From Ascaphus truei (taxonomy: Eukaryota > Chordata > Amphibia > Anura > Ascaphidae): a stretch of 64,000 bases of DNA. Position numbers and translations under genes: made by a program. The notes under the pieces are model-generated. The model was not told where the DNA came from. It made no database searches and saw only the letters and a program-made list of their open reading frames with translations. Shown in pieces: positions 11,690-23,307 of this stretch (within the stretch, counting starts at the first letter, position 1; each line of letters starts with the position of its first letter). Location of the stretch: positions 284,771,119 through 284,835,118 of the forward strand of contig CM071569.1 of NCBI GenBank assembly GCA_036426205.1, in the 5' to 3' direction.

Positions 11690-12370
11690 CTTGCAGTGCT
11701 GGCAATTCAGCCCCCTGCGTATCCCATGTCTGCTTTAGGCAATTGTACTGAAATCCCTCAAACCCACCTTAGCAAACTTGACACCCTCTACAATTCAATT
11801 TGTCGTTTTGTTCTCCAATGCAACTACAACACACATCACTGCGAAATGCTCAAAGAACTAGATTGGTCATCACTAGAGTCTAGGCGCAAAGTTCACCTTT
11901 CCTGTCTTGCCTTTAAATTCTTTATGGGCAAGCTACCCAGCTATCTGAACAAGCTCCTCACCCCTACCACTTGCAGCACTTATCACCTGAGATCAGACTC
12001 CAAAAGACTATTCATGGTCCCAAGGCTCAACAAAGTATCCGGACGTTCCTCCTTCTCTTACCGTGCACCCCAAAACTGGAACAACCTACCAGAGACTCTT
12101 ACATCCACCACCAGTTTAAATTCTTTCAAATCTAAGGCTGTCTCACATTTTAATCTGGTCTGTAACTGTTTCATACGCCCATAATATATATTTTCTTTAA
12201 CTGTGCATGCAATGTCTTGTATATAATGTATACCCTGTTCATTTATGTAACTGTATTTGTAACCATGTATTATTTGTCTTAACTCTGTGCCCAGGACATA
12301 CTTGAAAACGAGAGGTAACTCTCAATGTATTACTTCCTGGTAAAATATTTTATAAATAAAATAAAAATCT
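11690..12370 (+). mobile_element. L2/CR1-like LINE fragment, 3' end with RT C-terminal domain
   Basis: An open frame (11576-12184) carries KLDTLYNSICRFVLQCNYNT, then LKELDWSSLESRRKVHLSCL and, further on, FSYRAPQNWNNLPETL. A 'lyNs.cRF', 'LdW.sLe.RR', 'sYRAPq.WN.LP' order is the C-terminal, post-polymerase segment of L2/CR1/Rex1-type non-LTR reverse transcriptases. After the stop come about 190 bases of 3' UTR ending CTGGTAAAATATTTTATAAA and TAAAATAAAAATC, a typical LINE tail. The frame upstream of about 11690 is not recognisably LINE, so this is a 5'-truncated copy. It lies in sense orientation in POLQ intron 3. The final part is unusually intact, which suggests a fairly recent insertion. The exact clade is uncertain. 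Confidence 0.85.
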
Positions 12371-14225
12371 TGGGCATGTTCATTTAAAAAATCTAATTTT
12401 TTGCTGAAATTAATCAAAACCACTCGCCTTCTGTTCTTTTAAAATATAAATCCACATTTCTCCACTTTGGGTGAGAATCAGGATTTCACCACAGAGGTGG
12501 CTGCATGTGGATAGGGGAAGTGTAAATGTAAGGACTCGCAGGATACATAGAACGGGATAGGCACAATATCAGCAAATTCCTTTCTTACTGAATCAGGGTT
12601 TTACAATGGAAGTTATGTGGTGGAAGGTTCTTCCAGGTTACACGCGATTCCATTATACTCCATGGAGGAACAAATCCATGTTCTATTATGTTAATATTGT
12701 CCTGGCCCCTCTGGCATCGGAGGGGTTAACACACAAGCATGTTGCTTGATGTACTTCTTTAAATATATATAAATGTATATATCTGTATTTGTACAATTTA
12801 GCAATGTAATTAGAGGGTAGACCCTGTGGTAAGCTGCAGACAGCAGTGTTCTTTCTGCCTTTCGGTAGGATTCTGTTCCACGGCTCTCGGCACCAAATCA
12901 TCTTTATCCTGCCCAGAGGAAGGAGCGTTAACAGCCCGAGCTATAGTGTGGTGGTGTGTGTGCTCTGAACCCCCCGCGCCAGATTAATGGCCTCTTGGGG
13001 CTGGGAAGTCACTTCCTGCAACATTACATTGCGAGCTCCTAGGGGAGCAAGAAACGACAGCTGGCAATTCACAGTTTACGCTGCATACCCCCATTAGTGA
13101 CTAGCAGATGCTTTAACCGCATTGTACCGCGCTGCGGAATATGTTGGCACTTTACAAATAAATGATAGTAATCAATTGGTGGGGGTTCCAGCAGACCCCT
13201 ATGTCTGGGCCAAGGGTGGAGGGCCACTCAGATCCCCTGTGAAAATGGAGCCATGTCTGTAGAAGTAATCCTTTACCCTTGTTACTCACTGGATATGGAA
13301 GGGTTAGAAGTCCTATAGACACAGTGGTGGCCGGTGTTATGAAGCATTATATAAAGGACTAGCCATAATGAAAACAGCAGTCAAAAACCAACGCATAGAA
13401 AATATATTGGATAGTTAAGATCACCATGAATATCAGTGTTCTGGTGCTGATCTCTCTGGGTACCACAGCTTTGATGTTCATGGTGATCTAGTTTTTTTGT
13501 GCTGGTTCTGACTAGTATTGACCATGGCTGGTGCTTTATGTAACTCTGCATGGAAGAGATTCATTGTACCTGCAAAATGTACACTGCTGCATTCACAGCT
13601 CTGCAAGAAAGGGATATGCTGCTAGCCCACCATGTCTGCTAGTGAGGGTTGTGCCCTCAGCTCTGGGTTTATCCAAACGCATCTAGTAATGAAGAATGAT
13701 AGCAGTGTCTTGTGATCATGCCATCAGCACCATGCACAAGAAATGGTTGTGTGCCAAATAATACCAACAAAATAATGGGAGCAGTGAAGTAGACAGCTGC
13801 TGTTGTAAGCACATTATTACTCCCTATGCTTTGCTTTATTTCCTTATTTGTTATAATTTTCTTTACCCCTTTCCTACTTCTGTATCGCCCCGTATCCCTG
13901 GGTGGTGGTATCCGAAGCTGCCACAGACACTGCCCCGATGGCAGGGATTGTAGCTTATGTTACCCCTGTTCTTGCCAGTGGACACTGCTGTATGTTGTAG
14001 ACCGTCTGGCAGAGAAAGGTGTTATTACCTAATATATGAATGAACATGCTAATGTACGAGCTGTGTTCCACCAATCTGGTGTAGGCTGCTGTCAGCTTTT
14101 CCTAGGAACATGAGATAATTGGGAGGTATTGCCAGATTTAAGCTCTTAAAATACGGGATGTCAAAATCCAGTAGGAAAATGTCATTTAAATCCCAGACAT
14201 TTCCTATATTTTTTCATGACAAAAC
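12371..14225. other. POLQ intron 3, mostly unique sequence
   Basis: No gene seen. A SINE-tail-like remnant (CGCTGCGGAATATGTTGGCA, then CTTTACAAATAAATGATA) is at about 13130-13170. Two copies of an inverted motif, AGATCACCATGAATATCAGT at 13419 and TTCATGGTGATCTAG at about 13478, form a small hairpin. Confidence 0.5.
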
Positions 14226-14229
14226 CACA

Positions 14230-15205
14230 CAACACCGTTTCTCTCCTCCCATCTCTCAGCCCCGTTCCCTCCATCTCTCCCCCCCTCCCCCTCTCCCTCC
14301 ATCTCTCACCCCCCTTCCCTCCATCTCTCAGCCCCCTTACCTCCATCTCTCAGCCCTCTTCCCTCCATCTCCAGCCCCCTCCCTCCATCTCTCACCCCCT
14401 CACCCCTCTCTCAGCCCCCCTCCCTCCTCTCTCACCCCCTCCCTCCTCCATCTCTCCGCCCCCCCCCTCCTTCCCTCTCTCAGCCCCCCCTCCCTCCATC
14501 TCTCAGCCCCCCCCCCTCCATCTCTCAGCCCCCTCCCTCCATCTCTCAGCCCCCCTCCCTCCATCTCTCAGCCCCCCTCCCTCCATCTCTCAGCCCCCTC
14601 CTCCATCTCTCAGCCCCCCCCCTCCCTCCATCTCTCAGCCCCCCTCCTCCCTCCATCTCTCGCTCTCACCCCCTCCCTCCCTCCCTCTCCAGCCCCCCTC
14701 CTCCCTCCATCTCTCAGCCCCTCCCTCCCTCCATCTCTCAGCCCCCCCTCCCTCCCTCCATCTCTCAGCCCCCCTCCCTCCCTCCATCTCTCAGCCACCC
14801 TCCCTCCATCTCTCACCCCCCTCCCTCCCTCCATCTCTCACCACCTCCCTCCCAGCCTCACCCCTTGCCTCATCTCGCCCCGCCCCCCCTCCCTCTCTCA
14901 GCCTCCCCCCCCTCCATCTCTCAGCCCCCTCCCTCCACTCTCAGCCCCCCCCCTCCATCTCTCAGCCCCCCTCCCCCTCTCTCAGCGCCCCCTCCCTCCT
15001 CTCTCAGCCCTCTTCCCCCCATCTCTCACGCCCCTTCCTCCCTCCATATCTCAGCCCCCTTCCCTCCATCTTCAGCCTCCTTCCTCGCCATCTCTCGGCC
15101 CCCTTCCTCCATCTCTTCAGCCCCCCCCCCCTCCATCTCTCGCCCCCCCTCTCTCCATCTCTCAAGCCCCTCTCCTCCCTCCATCTCCCTGTTTCCAAGC
15201 TCACT
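14230..15205. repeat. Polypyrimidine minisatellite, about 1 kb
   Basis: Repeats of about 20 to 24 bp built from CTCCCTCCATCTCTCAGCCC. The + strand is almost pure C/T with sparse G and A for nearly 1 kb; the - strand is a G/A tract. Open frames through it are Ser/Pro-rich on the + strand and Arg/Gly/Glu-rich on the - strand, as expected for such a tract, and are not genes. Confidence 0.95.
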
Positions 15206-15235
15206 CATCCCACCTTTTGGTAGCTTTTAGCTGGT

Positions 15236-16545
15236 GCAGAAGTATTAGGACCTACAGACGGGCCATACCGTTACGTGGGTGCAGCAGTGTTAGGTCCATA
15301 GATGGGCCATACCGTGACGTGGGTGCAGCAGTGTTAGGTCCTACAGATGGGCCATACCGTGACGTGGGTGCAGCAGTGTTAGGTCCTACAGATGGGCCAT
15401 ACCGTGACGTGGGTGCAGCAGTGTTAGGTCCTACAGATGGGACATACTGTGACGTGGGTGCAGCAGTGTTAGATCCTACAGATGGGCCATACCGTGACGT
15501 GGGTGCAGCAGTGTTAGGTCCTACAGACGGGCCATACCGTGACGTGGGTGTAGCAGTGTTAGATCCTACAGACGGGCCATACCGTGACGTGGGTGCAGCA
15601 GTGTTAGGTCCTACAGACGGGCCATACCGTGAAGTGGGTGCAGCAGTGTTAGGTCCTACAGATGGGCCATACGTGACGTGGTGCAGCAGTGTTAGGTCCT
15701 ACAGAGGGCCATACCGTGACGTGGGTTGTGCAGTGTGGGTCCTACAGAGGCCATACCGTGACGTGAGTGCAGCAGTGTTAGCTCCTACAGATGGGCCATA
15801 CCGTGACGTGGGTTGTTTTGTAGCAGTGTTAGGTCCTACAGATGGGCCATACCGTGACGTGGGTGCAGCAGTGTTAGGTCCTACAGACGGGCCATACCGT
15901 GACGTGGGTGCAGCAGTGTTAGGTCCTACAGATGGGCCATACCGTGACGTGGGTGCAGCAGTGTTAGGTCCTACAGATGGGACATACCGTGACGTGGGTG
16001 CAGAGTGTTAGGTCCTACAGATGGACATACTGTGACGTGGGTGCAGCAGAGTGTTAGATCCTACAGATGGGCATACCGTGACGTGGGTGACGCGCAGTGT
16101 TAGGTCCTACAGAGGCCATACCGTGACGTGGGGGCAGCAGTGTTAGGTCCTACAGATGGGCCATACCGTGACGTGGGTGCAGCAGTGTTAGGTCCTACAG
16201 ATGGGACATACTGTGACGTGGGTGGCAGCAGTGTTGATCCTACAGATGGGCAATACGTGACGTGGGTGCAGCAGTGTTAGGTTCCTACAGGTGACGGGCC
16301 ATACCGTAGACAGTGGTTGCAGCAGTGTTAGGTCCTACAGACGGGCCATACCGTGACGTGTGTGCAGCAGTGTTAGGTCCTACAGATGGGCCATACCGTG
16401 ACGTGGGTGCAGCAGTGTTGGGTCCTACAGACGGGCCATACCGTGACGTGGATGCAGCAGTGTTAGATCCTACAGATGGGCCATACCGTGACGTGGGTGC
16501 AGCAGTGTTAGATCCTACAGATGGGCCATACTGTGACGTGGGTGT
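15236..16545. repeat. 45-bp minisatellite, about 29 copies
   Basis: The unit contains GCAGCAGTGTTAGGTCCTAC, then AGATGGGCCATACCGTGACG and TGGGT. Many copies are identical for long runs (15330-15660), while 15660-16320 contains small insertions and deletions. The unit is a multiple of three, so the open frame that starts in the polypyrimidine tract at 14119 continues to 16011 (630 codons). That frame joins two unrelated repeats and is spurious. Located in POLQ intron 3. Confidence 0.96.
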
Positions 16546-16559
16546 AGGCTTAAAGTATT

Positions 16560-17411
16560 TTTGGCCAAAGAATTTAACTAAATGTTCCTTGCTTATTAGA
16601 AGATATACATATAGGTATTTCCCTATATAATATGTAAAGTTAGATGTAGCACTGGGGCTTTGTCTTTTTGTTCTATACATGAGGTCATGGTCCTAGTAGC
16701 GCTCTTTTTGACACAATATATATGATGGCGGATTTGGGTTCTGAGCTTACAGGGGCCGTGTATGTAACTGTGACTTGCTGAACGTGGTTAGTCTGCAGAA
16801 CTTTTCATTCTTCTTCAGCAACTCCACACCCATTCGTGCCAACCTAACTTTATTCTTCTTCCCGTGGCTGCTGCTCCCAGCAGGGCAATTACAGTATGTA
16901 CTGTAGGTGCATTGGAAAAAGCTTAATGTAGGATCAGAGTTTACATTTTATATCGCTGAATGTTTAATTATGCAGCTGTGTGCTGAGCACAATGATCTGA
17001 GTTTAGTTGCATTCACTGCTCCTCCAGCGCAGGAGTTTTTCAGAATATTGTGTTTATGTAAGAGTTAGACTTGGTGAAGGGACAGAACATTATTCTTGGG
17101 GTCCTTCAGTACTACTGTACGTACAGTTGGGAACACAAACTGGTTGAATGCGTGTCCCGTATAGAGGAGCTCTGTAAACATCAGCTGAACAACTTTGCAC
17201 TCTCCAGTAGGTTACTGCTGGGGCTCAGAGGATAATTTTGGTGAATATCACATAAAACCAACAAGGGCAACCTGTTTGGTTGCTTCCAAAATATGGTCTG
17301 GCTGGAGTTCCCCCAGTGCAGAATTACTGGTGTTACCGGATGGGTAACCTCCCTCCTGAGCTCAGAGAGGCCCTTTGAGACTAATATCACTGCCACTCTG
17401 AAAGTTGTACC

Positions 17412-17445
<34 letters not shown>

Positions 17446-17503
17446 TATGCAGTTAGGTGTCGTAACTGCTCACACCAGCCCTTCTTCCCTTCTGTGTACT
17501 CAG
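16560..17503. other. POLQ intron 3 end
   Basis: Unique sequence, with a (TG)n tract at 17411-17438 and a polypyrimidine stretch before the exon acceptor. No other feature. Confidence 0.6.
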
Positions 17504-17619
17504 GACGGTCGGCGAGACACAGACACAAGAATCCCTCACCTCCACGACGGGGAGCCTTCTTCATCCTGCAGCTGCACGACGAGCTTCTGTACGAGGCAGC
17601 CGAGGATGATGCCATACAG
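17504..17619 (+). CDS. POLQ: POLQ internal exon with catalytic HDE motif
   Basis: The acceptor is CTGTGTACTCAG and the donor GTGGGA. The 116 bases are 2 nt completing a Gly codon plus 38 codons, reading RSARHRHKNPSPPRRGAFFI and then LQLHDELLYEAAEDDAIQ. LQLHDELLYE is motif C of family-A polymerases; its Asp is one of the two metal-binding catalytic carboxylates of the palm. The first half is the basic, poorly conserved end of the POLQ insert. The exon ends in phase 0, matching the terminal exon. Confidence 0.97.
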
Positions 17620-18324
17620 GTGGGAGTGTATAACTACTACATGCCCCTTCCGTGGTGCATTTGGGGGATCCCTGGCAGCAATGGGGTTAATGCTACTGCA
17701 TGGATTTGTTATAATTGTGCAGCCTGGCTCGTTGTACTGTGACCCCGTAAAAGGTCATAAAGCCACGAGTGTAACGAGCCTTCCCCGGGCGTCCGTTTTC
17801 TGCTGAAGGCTGACGCTACGCCAGTGAACATTGTGTGACTGCAGCCTTGCAGAGTTTATTGGAGCACTTACACAAGGTGCTGGAGAAGCGGAAAATGCTG
17901 CTCTGTGCAGCTGCTACCTGTTAAATGAAGTGGTTTTATTGCCTTTTAAAAAAAAAAATGTAATTCCCGTTTGGAGAGTAATATGTATGTAAATATGTCC
18001 TAATGCCTCGTGCAAGAGGAGCCGGAGATGCGCTTAGCAGCACCTGCAGCCTCTCTGCTGCGGAGACGCCGGGCTTTCTTTCCTGTACACCTGTGTACAT
18101 ACCGTATATGTGAGATGTCTATTTATATAAACATGCACAATCCAATATAAAGAGGCTGGATGCTTAAAGCTCCGTCAAACAAGAGACTCGCATCTATATT
18201 TTCAATATGATTAAATGTGCTCAATCCCTAGTATATCAATAAATCTAAAACGCCATTAAAATCGGAACTAGCTCTTAGTAGCAAGATCCCGTCACTGATC
18301 CCCGCTGACATTTCATAGTGATCT

Positions 18325-18573
18325 AGATCAGGGGGGCGCAAACTTTTCAGTCTGCGCCCCCCTGCCTGGTCCTCCCCCCCTCCTTACCTTGTCTCCGGCG
18401 TCATTTGCCGTTGCGTTCCCATGGCGACGCGTCATCTGAAGCCGTCGGAGACAAGGTAAGGGAAGTTGGAGGCCTCGCGGTGCCCCGGCATTTCATTTAA
18501 ATGCTTGGGGAAGAGCACGGGGCCTATGTAAGCGCTGCACCCCGCCCCCCAGAAAATGTTGCACCCCTGATCT
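18325..18573. mobile_element. Small GC-rich non-autonomous TIR element (249 bp)
   Basis: It starts AGATCAGGGGGGCGCAA and ends TTGCACCCCTGATCT, near-perfect terminal inverted repeats of about 15 bp. The interior contains CCCCGGCATTTCATTTAAAT and GCACGGGGCCTATGTAAGCG. A related interior (CCCCCGGCATTTAATG, GTGGGGCCCCTGTAAGCG) recurs at about 43420-43570. The superfamily is undetermined. Confidence 0.65.
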
Positions 18574-18854
18574 AGGAAAGAGCAATATCCCAACTTAGTT
18601 GCACTCACATAATGGATGGCGAAGATGAAATGAGTATAAAATAACCTTTATTAGCATATTAATAAAAATGGGTAATGATTGGTAAAGACAGTTTTTTATT
18701 TTTTATTTATTTTGTTAGTGTTTCGTGCTCATGTGTGATAGGTAAAGACATTAACCAATCATTACCCTTTTGTATTACTATTCTAATACAGGTTATTTTA
18801 TACTCATTTCATCTACTCCATCCATTACTGTATGTTGGGCTCTTGCTCTTTCCT
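18574..18854. repeat. Fold-back repeat with arms of about 115 bp
   Basis: The left arm (18574-18690) includes GATGAAATGAGTATAAAATA and GGTAATGATTGGTAAAGACA. The right arm (18741-18854) holds the reverse complement: TTAACCAATCATTACCC, TATTTTATACTCATTTCATC and AGAGCAAG reversed. The arms are separated by about 50 bp of T-rich loop. It is probably a MITE or a tail-to-tail insertion. Confidence 0.8.
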
Positions 18855-19610
18855 GTGTATCTACCTATTTATCCCTCCTTGCACCTTACTCTATTAGGCT
18901 GACACAAGTGTTTTCCTCCCCCCTCCCCCCTATTATCCCTATTTATCACGTATTATCCAGATCCTATTTTAAAAGTACCGTATTTGAGCGTGTGTTCTGA
19001 GATCTAACAAGGCTCCTGCATACGGTGTCGTCTGTGTTACTTTAGAATACATAGCGAGAGGATGCACATAACATTACACCTGTCACCGACTGCTCGACAC
19101 GATCAAACACTGCGGTATAACAGAATCTGCCGTCTGGAGCACTGAAGATCTCCTTTCATAATCCCACAACATAAACACGTTGGCATTGTAACGGCTGATT
19201 TATAGTACGATCAAGCATGCGTCTGACAGGACTTGCAGCCTACAGTACAGTACCTCCGTATAGAGAAATAACCACTCTTAGAGGACATACACTTCATATT
19301 CCTTTCATCACAGACTGTTAGTTTCTTGTACATAACAGAGGTATCATCACTGGGTATCAGATGTACCCACTTCAAAGGCATTGTCGGCTTTCTTTGTGAC
19401 ATAAGACACATCACTTTGTCTTTCTGTGCCCTAAACCGCAAAAAAAGGACTCAAACTGCTGTCACGTATAAAGATTGTGCCCGGAAAGGGAATGGACTGA
19501 CGGCGGATCCAGTGCCAAGCAGACATGTTTTCACTGGCAGAATGACACCGTGATTTGCGTTTTGTGGAAGCGTTTCATCTCGTGTAACTTTGCGATGTAT
19601 TTCTCTGCAG

Positions 19611-19724
19611 GTGGCACAGATTATAAAGAAGGAGATGGAAAACGCCATCAAATTATCAGTTACCCTGAAAGCCAAGGTGAAAATAGGTCCCAGCTGGGGC
19701 AACCTGCAGGACTTTGACCTGTAG
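19611..19724 (+). CDS. POLQ: POLQ terminal coding exon and stop
   Basis: The acceptor is TTCTCTGCAG. The exon has 38 codons including the TAG stop at 19722-19724. It reads VAQIIKKEMENAIKLSVTLK and then AKVKIGPSWGNLQDFDL. This is the very C-terminus of family-A polymerases: the KVK-G-SWG(x)LxDF ending is found in POLQ, and the human protein ends at the equivalent position as I recall it. There is no C-terminal extension. The five exons together give 204 residues with consistent phases. Confidence 0.97.
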   Translation: MAQIIKKEMENAIKLSVTLKAKVKIGPSWGNLQDFDL

Positions 19725-19822
19725 TAGGAGGGAGAAGCCCAACGGCCTCCCTCCTAATGTGAACATTTCTTGTGTCTACAGGGATATAAAAACCTGCTGC
19801 GATGAAGAGATGAATTCTTACA

Positions 19823-20135
19823 TTCATTCAGACATACACTCATTCATTCAGACACTCATTCATTCATTCAGACACTCATTCATTCAGACATACACTAATT
19901 CATTCATTCAGACACTCATTCATTCAGACACTCATTCATTCATTCAGACACTCATTCATTCATTCAGACATACACTAATTCATTCATTCATTCAGACACT
20001 CATTCATTCATTCAGACACTCATTCATTCATTCAGACACTCACTCTTACATTCAGACACTCACTCATTCATTCAGACACTCACTCATTCAGACACTTACT
20101 CATTCATTCAGACACTCATTCATACATACATACCA
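19823..20135. repeat. CATTCATTCAGACACT array in the POLQ 3' UTR
   Basis: Repeats of CATT and CAGACACT or CAGACATACACTAATT in blocks of 16 to 28 bp, starting about 100 bp after the POLQ stop codon. The open frame across it is Ser/His/Phe/Ile-rich and an artefact. Confidence 0.93.
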
Positions 20136-20284
20136 AAAGGAGTGCCCTGAGGGCCAGTATGTGCAAGGTAGAAATAATAGTATATTCAGGTTTAACATTC
20201 CAAATTGAAAGGAATATCAGCACGAAGATTATAGAAAAAAATAAGAGATGACTTTATTAATACATATACATCACACCCAGACCC

Positions 20285-20500
20285 TAGTGTGTGTTGTGTG
20301 TGTGTGTGTGTGTGTGTGTTGTGTGGTGTGTCGTGTGTGTGGTGTGTTGTTGTGTGTGTGTTGGGTGTGTGTGTGTGGTGTGTGTGTGGTGGTGTGTGTG
20401 TGCTGTGTGTGTGTGTGTGTGTCTATATATATCAGACCCTAGTGTGTATATATCACACCCAGACGTGTGTGCGTGTGTGTGCGTGCGCGCATGTGTGCCC
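20285..20500. repeat. (GT)n microsatellite, interrupted
   Basis: Long GTGTGTGT runs with scattered GTT, GGT and CGT interruptions at 20287-20424, then TATATATC and a second GT/GC run at 20464-20496. Confidence 0.95.
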
Positions 20501-20921
20501 CCCTTTGATTCCAGAGGGCCCTGCAGTGGAAGGGGTTAACATGATTTGTTTATAAAGAAACACCTAATCATATTGCACATGCAGGAGATATCTATTTGTC
20601 TTCAGCCTGCCACAGATGGTGGAATCAGATTTTCAATTGTATTCTGGCTGTAATGAAATTTAAAAGAAAGTGCTATTTTTGTACAGTATGTCATGAAAGA
20701 AGTGAAAATATGAAATGAATTTTACAAAACGCATTGATTTCCTCCCCGTTTCCTTACTTAGCCAGAAATGTGCCTCCTTTTCTATGGCCCGGACACATTG
20801 AGTGCAGTTACAATGCTAATTTTAATCACCCAGCCACTGCCTACACATTTTGTGTATTTTATGTAGATTCAATGAAATATATATATAAAAACAGGAAATA
20901 ATTCAGTTTTATGGAGATGCC

Positions 20922-20927
20922 AATAAA
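20922..20927 (+). terminator. Candidate POLQ polyadenylation signal (AATAAA)
   Basis: AATAAA is followed about 50 to 80 bp later by a GT-rich stretch (GTTGTGTCTC, GCGTTTGTAGTGTAC). It lies 1.2 kb after the POLQ stop. Other signals further on are possible. Confidence 0.4.
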
Positions 20928-20945
20928 CTATTAAAACACGGTCCC

Positions 20946-22836
20946 ATGTCGTCTTTCAGCCACTTGGGAAGTTGTGTCTCTGAATGTAGAGTGCGTTTGT
21001 AGTGTACATCATTGGGATTGCTTTCATGCTTCTATGCATAGTCCAGCGGTGACATGGTGATGAGCAAAAACTATTTCATGCCGATTATCCCCGGGATGAT
21101 TCATTTTGGGAATGACACGTATGGCAAACACACGCTTTTTTGCATTCTTGACTCGTGCTTACACAGCAACGTTGCAGCTGATGGACGAAAATGTCATTGT
21201 AAAATAAATATTGTTTTCAACCAAAAAAAAAATCATTTGGACTGCCTCTTTAAAAGGTATCCCAAACAACCAATGTGCTGGTACATTTCCTCCCATCACT
21301 CTCTAAATGTATCCTTTAAATACCTGATTGGCCATACTGTACACTCTGTACAAGTAATGACGTGGTTTTCTGTAAGTCTCTGAGCCTTTTCATACAAATT
21401 CCTGCCTCTTGCATTCATTCTTTTTTTACCCTGAATCTGGCTCTCGTGTCCTCCAATGTATTCTCTTGCACAAGGCATTGCTCCTGGCAGGTAACCTTCA
21501 CACATCCATAAACATACAACATTAGCACACTGCTACAGGACCAAATGTTGATGCATGTAAAGGTGATGCAGTGAGACTCCACAGGTCAAAGGTCCTTTCT
21601 GTTCACATTGTAACAATGTTGTATGGTGATTCATTCTAACATAATCACATGAGGTCCTGCCAGCCTCGCTGGCCTTCCAGAACAGATGGTAATCCAAAGT
21701 GGTGGAAACAACATCAATTTAACCCGTCGCGGGTGTGTTCCTGACGGGAATAAAACACTGCCCTATGCTGCAGTCAGGTATAAAATAATCCTTCCTTTAG
21801 TGAAAAACAATTATATCTGAAGGTGATTGAGATGCTGAACATACAATAGTAGAGTCAGGAGACCAACATAAGGTTCTGTATCATGTACAAAGAGCATAAG
21901 GCAGCACAGTTTAGTATAAGAAGCAGCTGATAAATCTGAGGACAGAGTAAAGATCATATATCGTGGCCTAAATACAGGTGGCTGGCGTTTAAAAAGGGTT
22001 AAGTATTTTATAAATCATCTTTGACACTTTTACTTGACCTGAGGAAGAGAGAAGATCTCTCGAAGACTTGTCTTATAATATCAAATGTTAGTCCAAAAAA
22101 AAAAGGTATCGCCTAATACTGAGGAATTCTGCACTAATGCAACTGGATTAACGCGGCTATTTCTACTTCATTCAAATGCTTCAGAGAGTTTTCCTGATCT
22201 TTACCTGAAACCTTTTGTGATAAAAAAACAAATCTGACAAAACCAGTGATTTATACTTAGCGGTATTAATTCTTTTTAACAAAAAAAAACTATTGGTCTG
22301 AGAGATATGGGGGCGAGCAACGACTTACAGAAAAGATTAATATTACAAGGACCACAAACATCGTTTCACAGAAAACAAGTCAAAGTTATTCTTATTTTCT
22401 TCCTATTTGTTTTCGCTTTTTTGTTTCAGTTCCCGCACTAGAGAAAAATAAGTCGCCGCACATTTACGGTGTTATTACAAGTCACGTTGCCTCTTTTACC
22501 TAAAACATGCAAGTGACTTCAGGTTGTATATAAGAATTCAATGTATTTATGTCTTTGTGTGATTTATATCTAAGGAGATTGACTTACATTGATAAGATGT
22601 TTGTGTGATTGTACCTTTCAATGGAGGAAGGAGGACGAACCCCAGATTGCACATGCAACTCGCTAAGCGATCTAGTGAGTTAAGACGCGAGTGTTAGAAA
22701 GAAGAGGCGGCTTATGTAAATATGGACGATTGGCAATATCCTGCCAAACGTTAAGGCTGCTATCCAAATTTAATGGTACACCGAAGTACGTTCCACTGAA
22801 GACCACAAGGCCATTTATTCCTGTTATGAGTTATAC
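20946..22836. other. Intergenic sequence after POLQ
   Basis: No gene seen. A dispersed-repeat motif with a small stem-loop is at 22039-22067 (see findings). Short open frames here (21054-21383, for example) have no recognisable domain. Confidence 0.5.
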
Positions 22837-23307
22837 TTAAAGCTGCAGTTCAGTCTTTTTTTTTTTTTTTTTTTATTTTTTTTTTTACTTCTATAGTTTT
22901 ATGTGTGCAATCTCTAATTACCTAAAGAACTGCATAGCTGCAGGTCAATTCGTTCTCCGTGTATTAATAGGCGAAATTTGGTGACATAATTAGAGCTGGC
23001 ATATGTTTTTATTTGCTTCTGTCAGTCAGTGGAAGCTCATGAATATTCATGAGCACTCCTGCACTGACATGTGCTAGAGGGAGGGCAGAGCTGACAAAGG
23101 GGTGTGCCAGGGCTTGTGACAGGGCTTGTGACAGGACATGAAGGGGCAGTGCCTTAGCAAATGGCTGTTAAAATAGAATACAAGAAAATTGGTCTTTCAA
23201 AGTTGTTTTTTTAAAAACAGAAAATGCTAAAAGTATTTTTTCTTACTACAGAACTGATTTATTAAAAAAAACACACATGCAGGATATTGACTGAACTGCA
23301 GCTTTAA
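22837..23307. mobile_element. TTAA-flanked MITE (471 bp)
   Basis: The ends are TTAAAGCTGCAGTTCAGTC (from 22837) and GACTGAACTGCAGCTTTAA (to 23307), perfect 19-bp inverted repeats that include TTAA on both sides. TTAA targets are used by piggyBac and Kolobok superfamilies, both common in frogs. There is no transposase frame inside, and the interior has a 23-nt T tract near the left end. A partial relative, inverted, starts at 55628. Confidence 0.85.

Larger units (their letters stand above)
17620..19610. other. POLQ last intron
   Basis: Holds a TIR element at 18325-18573 and a fold-back repeat at 18574-18854, both listed separately. The remainder is unique. Confidence 0.6.
19725..20945 (+). 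other. POLQ: Probable POLQ 3' UTR
   Basis: It follows the stop codon directly. It contains the CATTCATTCAGACACT array, GT-rich simple repeats and a candidate AATAAA at 20922. The extent is inferred from that signal only. Confidence 0.45.

Noticed and set aside
11576..12184. Host gene of 202 codons
   Set aside because: The frame matches the C-terminal region of L2/CR1-type LINE reverse transcriptases and is followed by a LINE tail.
14119..16011. 630-codon Pro/Ser-rich open frame as a gene
   Set aside because: It joins a polypyrimidine repeat to a 45-bp minisatellite; there is no non-repeat domain and it lies in a POLQ intron.
19725..20210. Second coding frame after the POLQ stop (Ser/His/Phe repeat)
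   Set aside because: It is the translation of the CATTCATTCAGACACT array.
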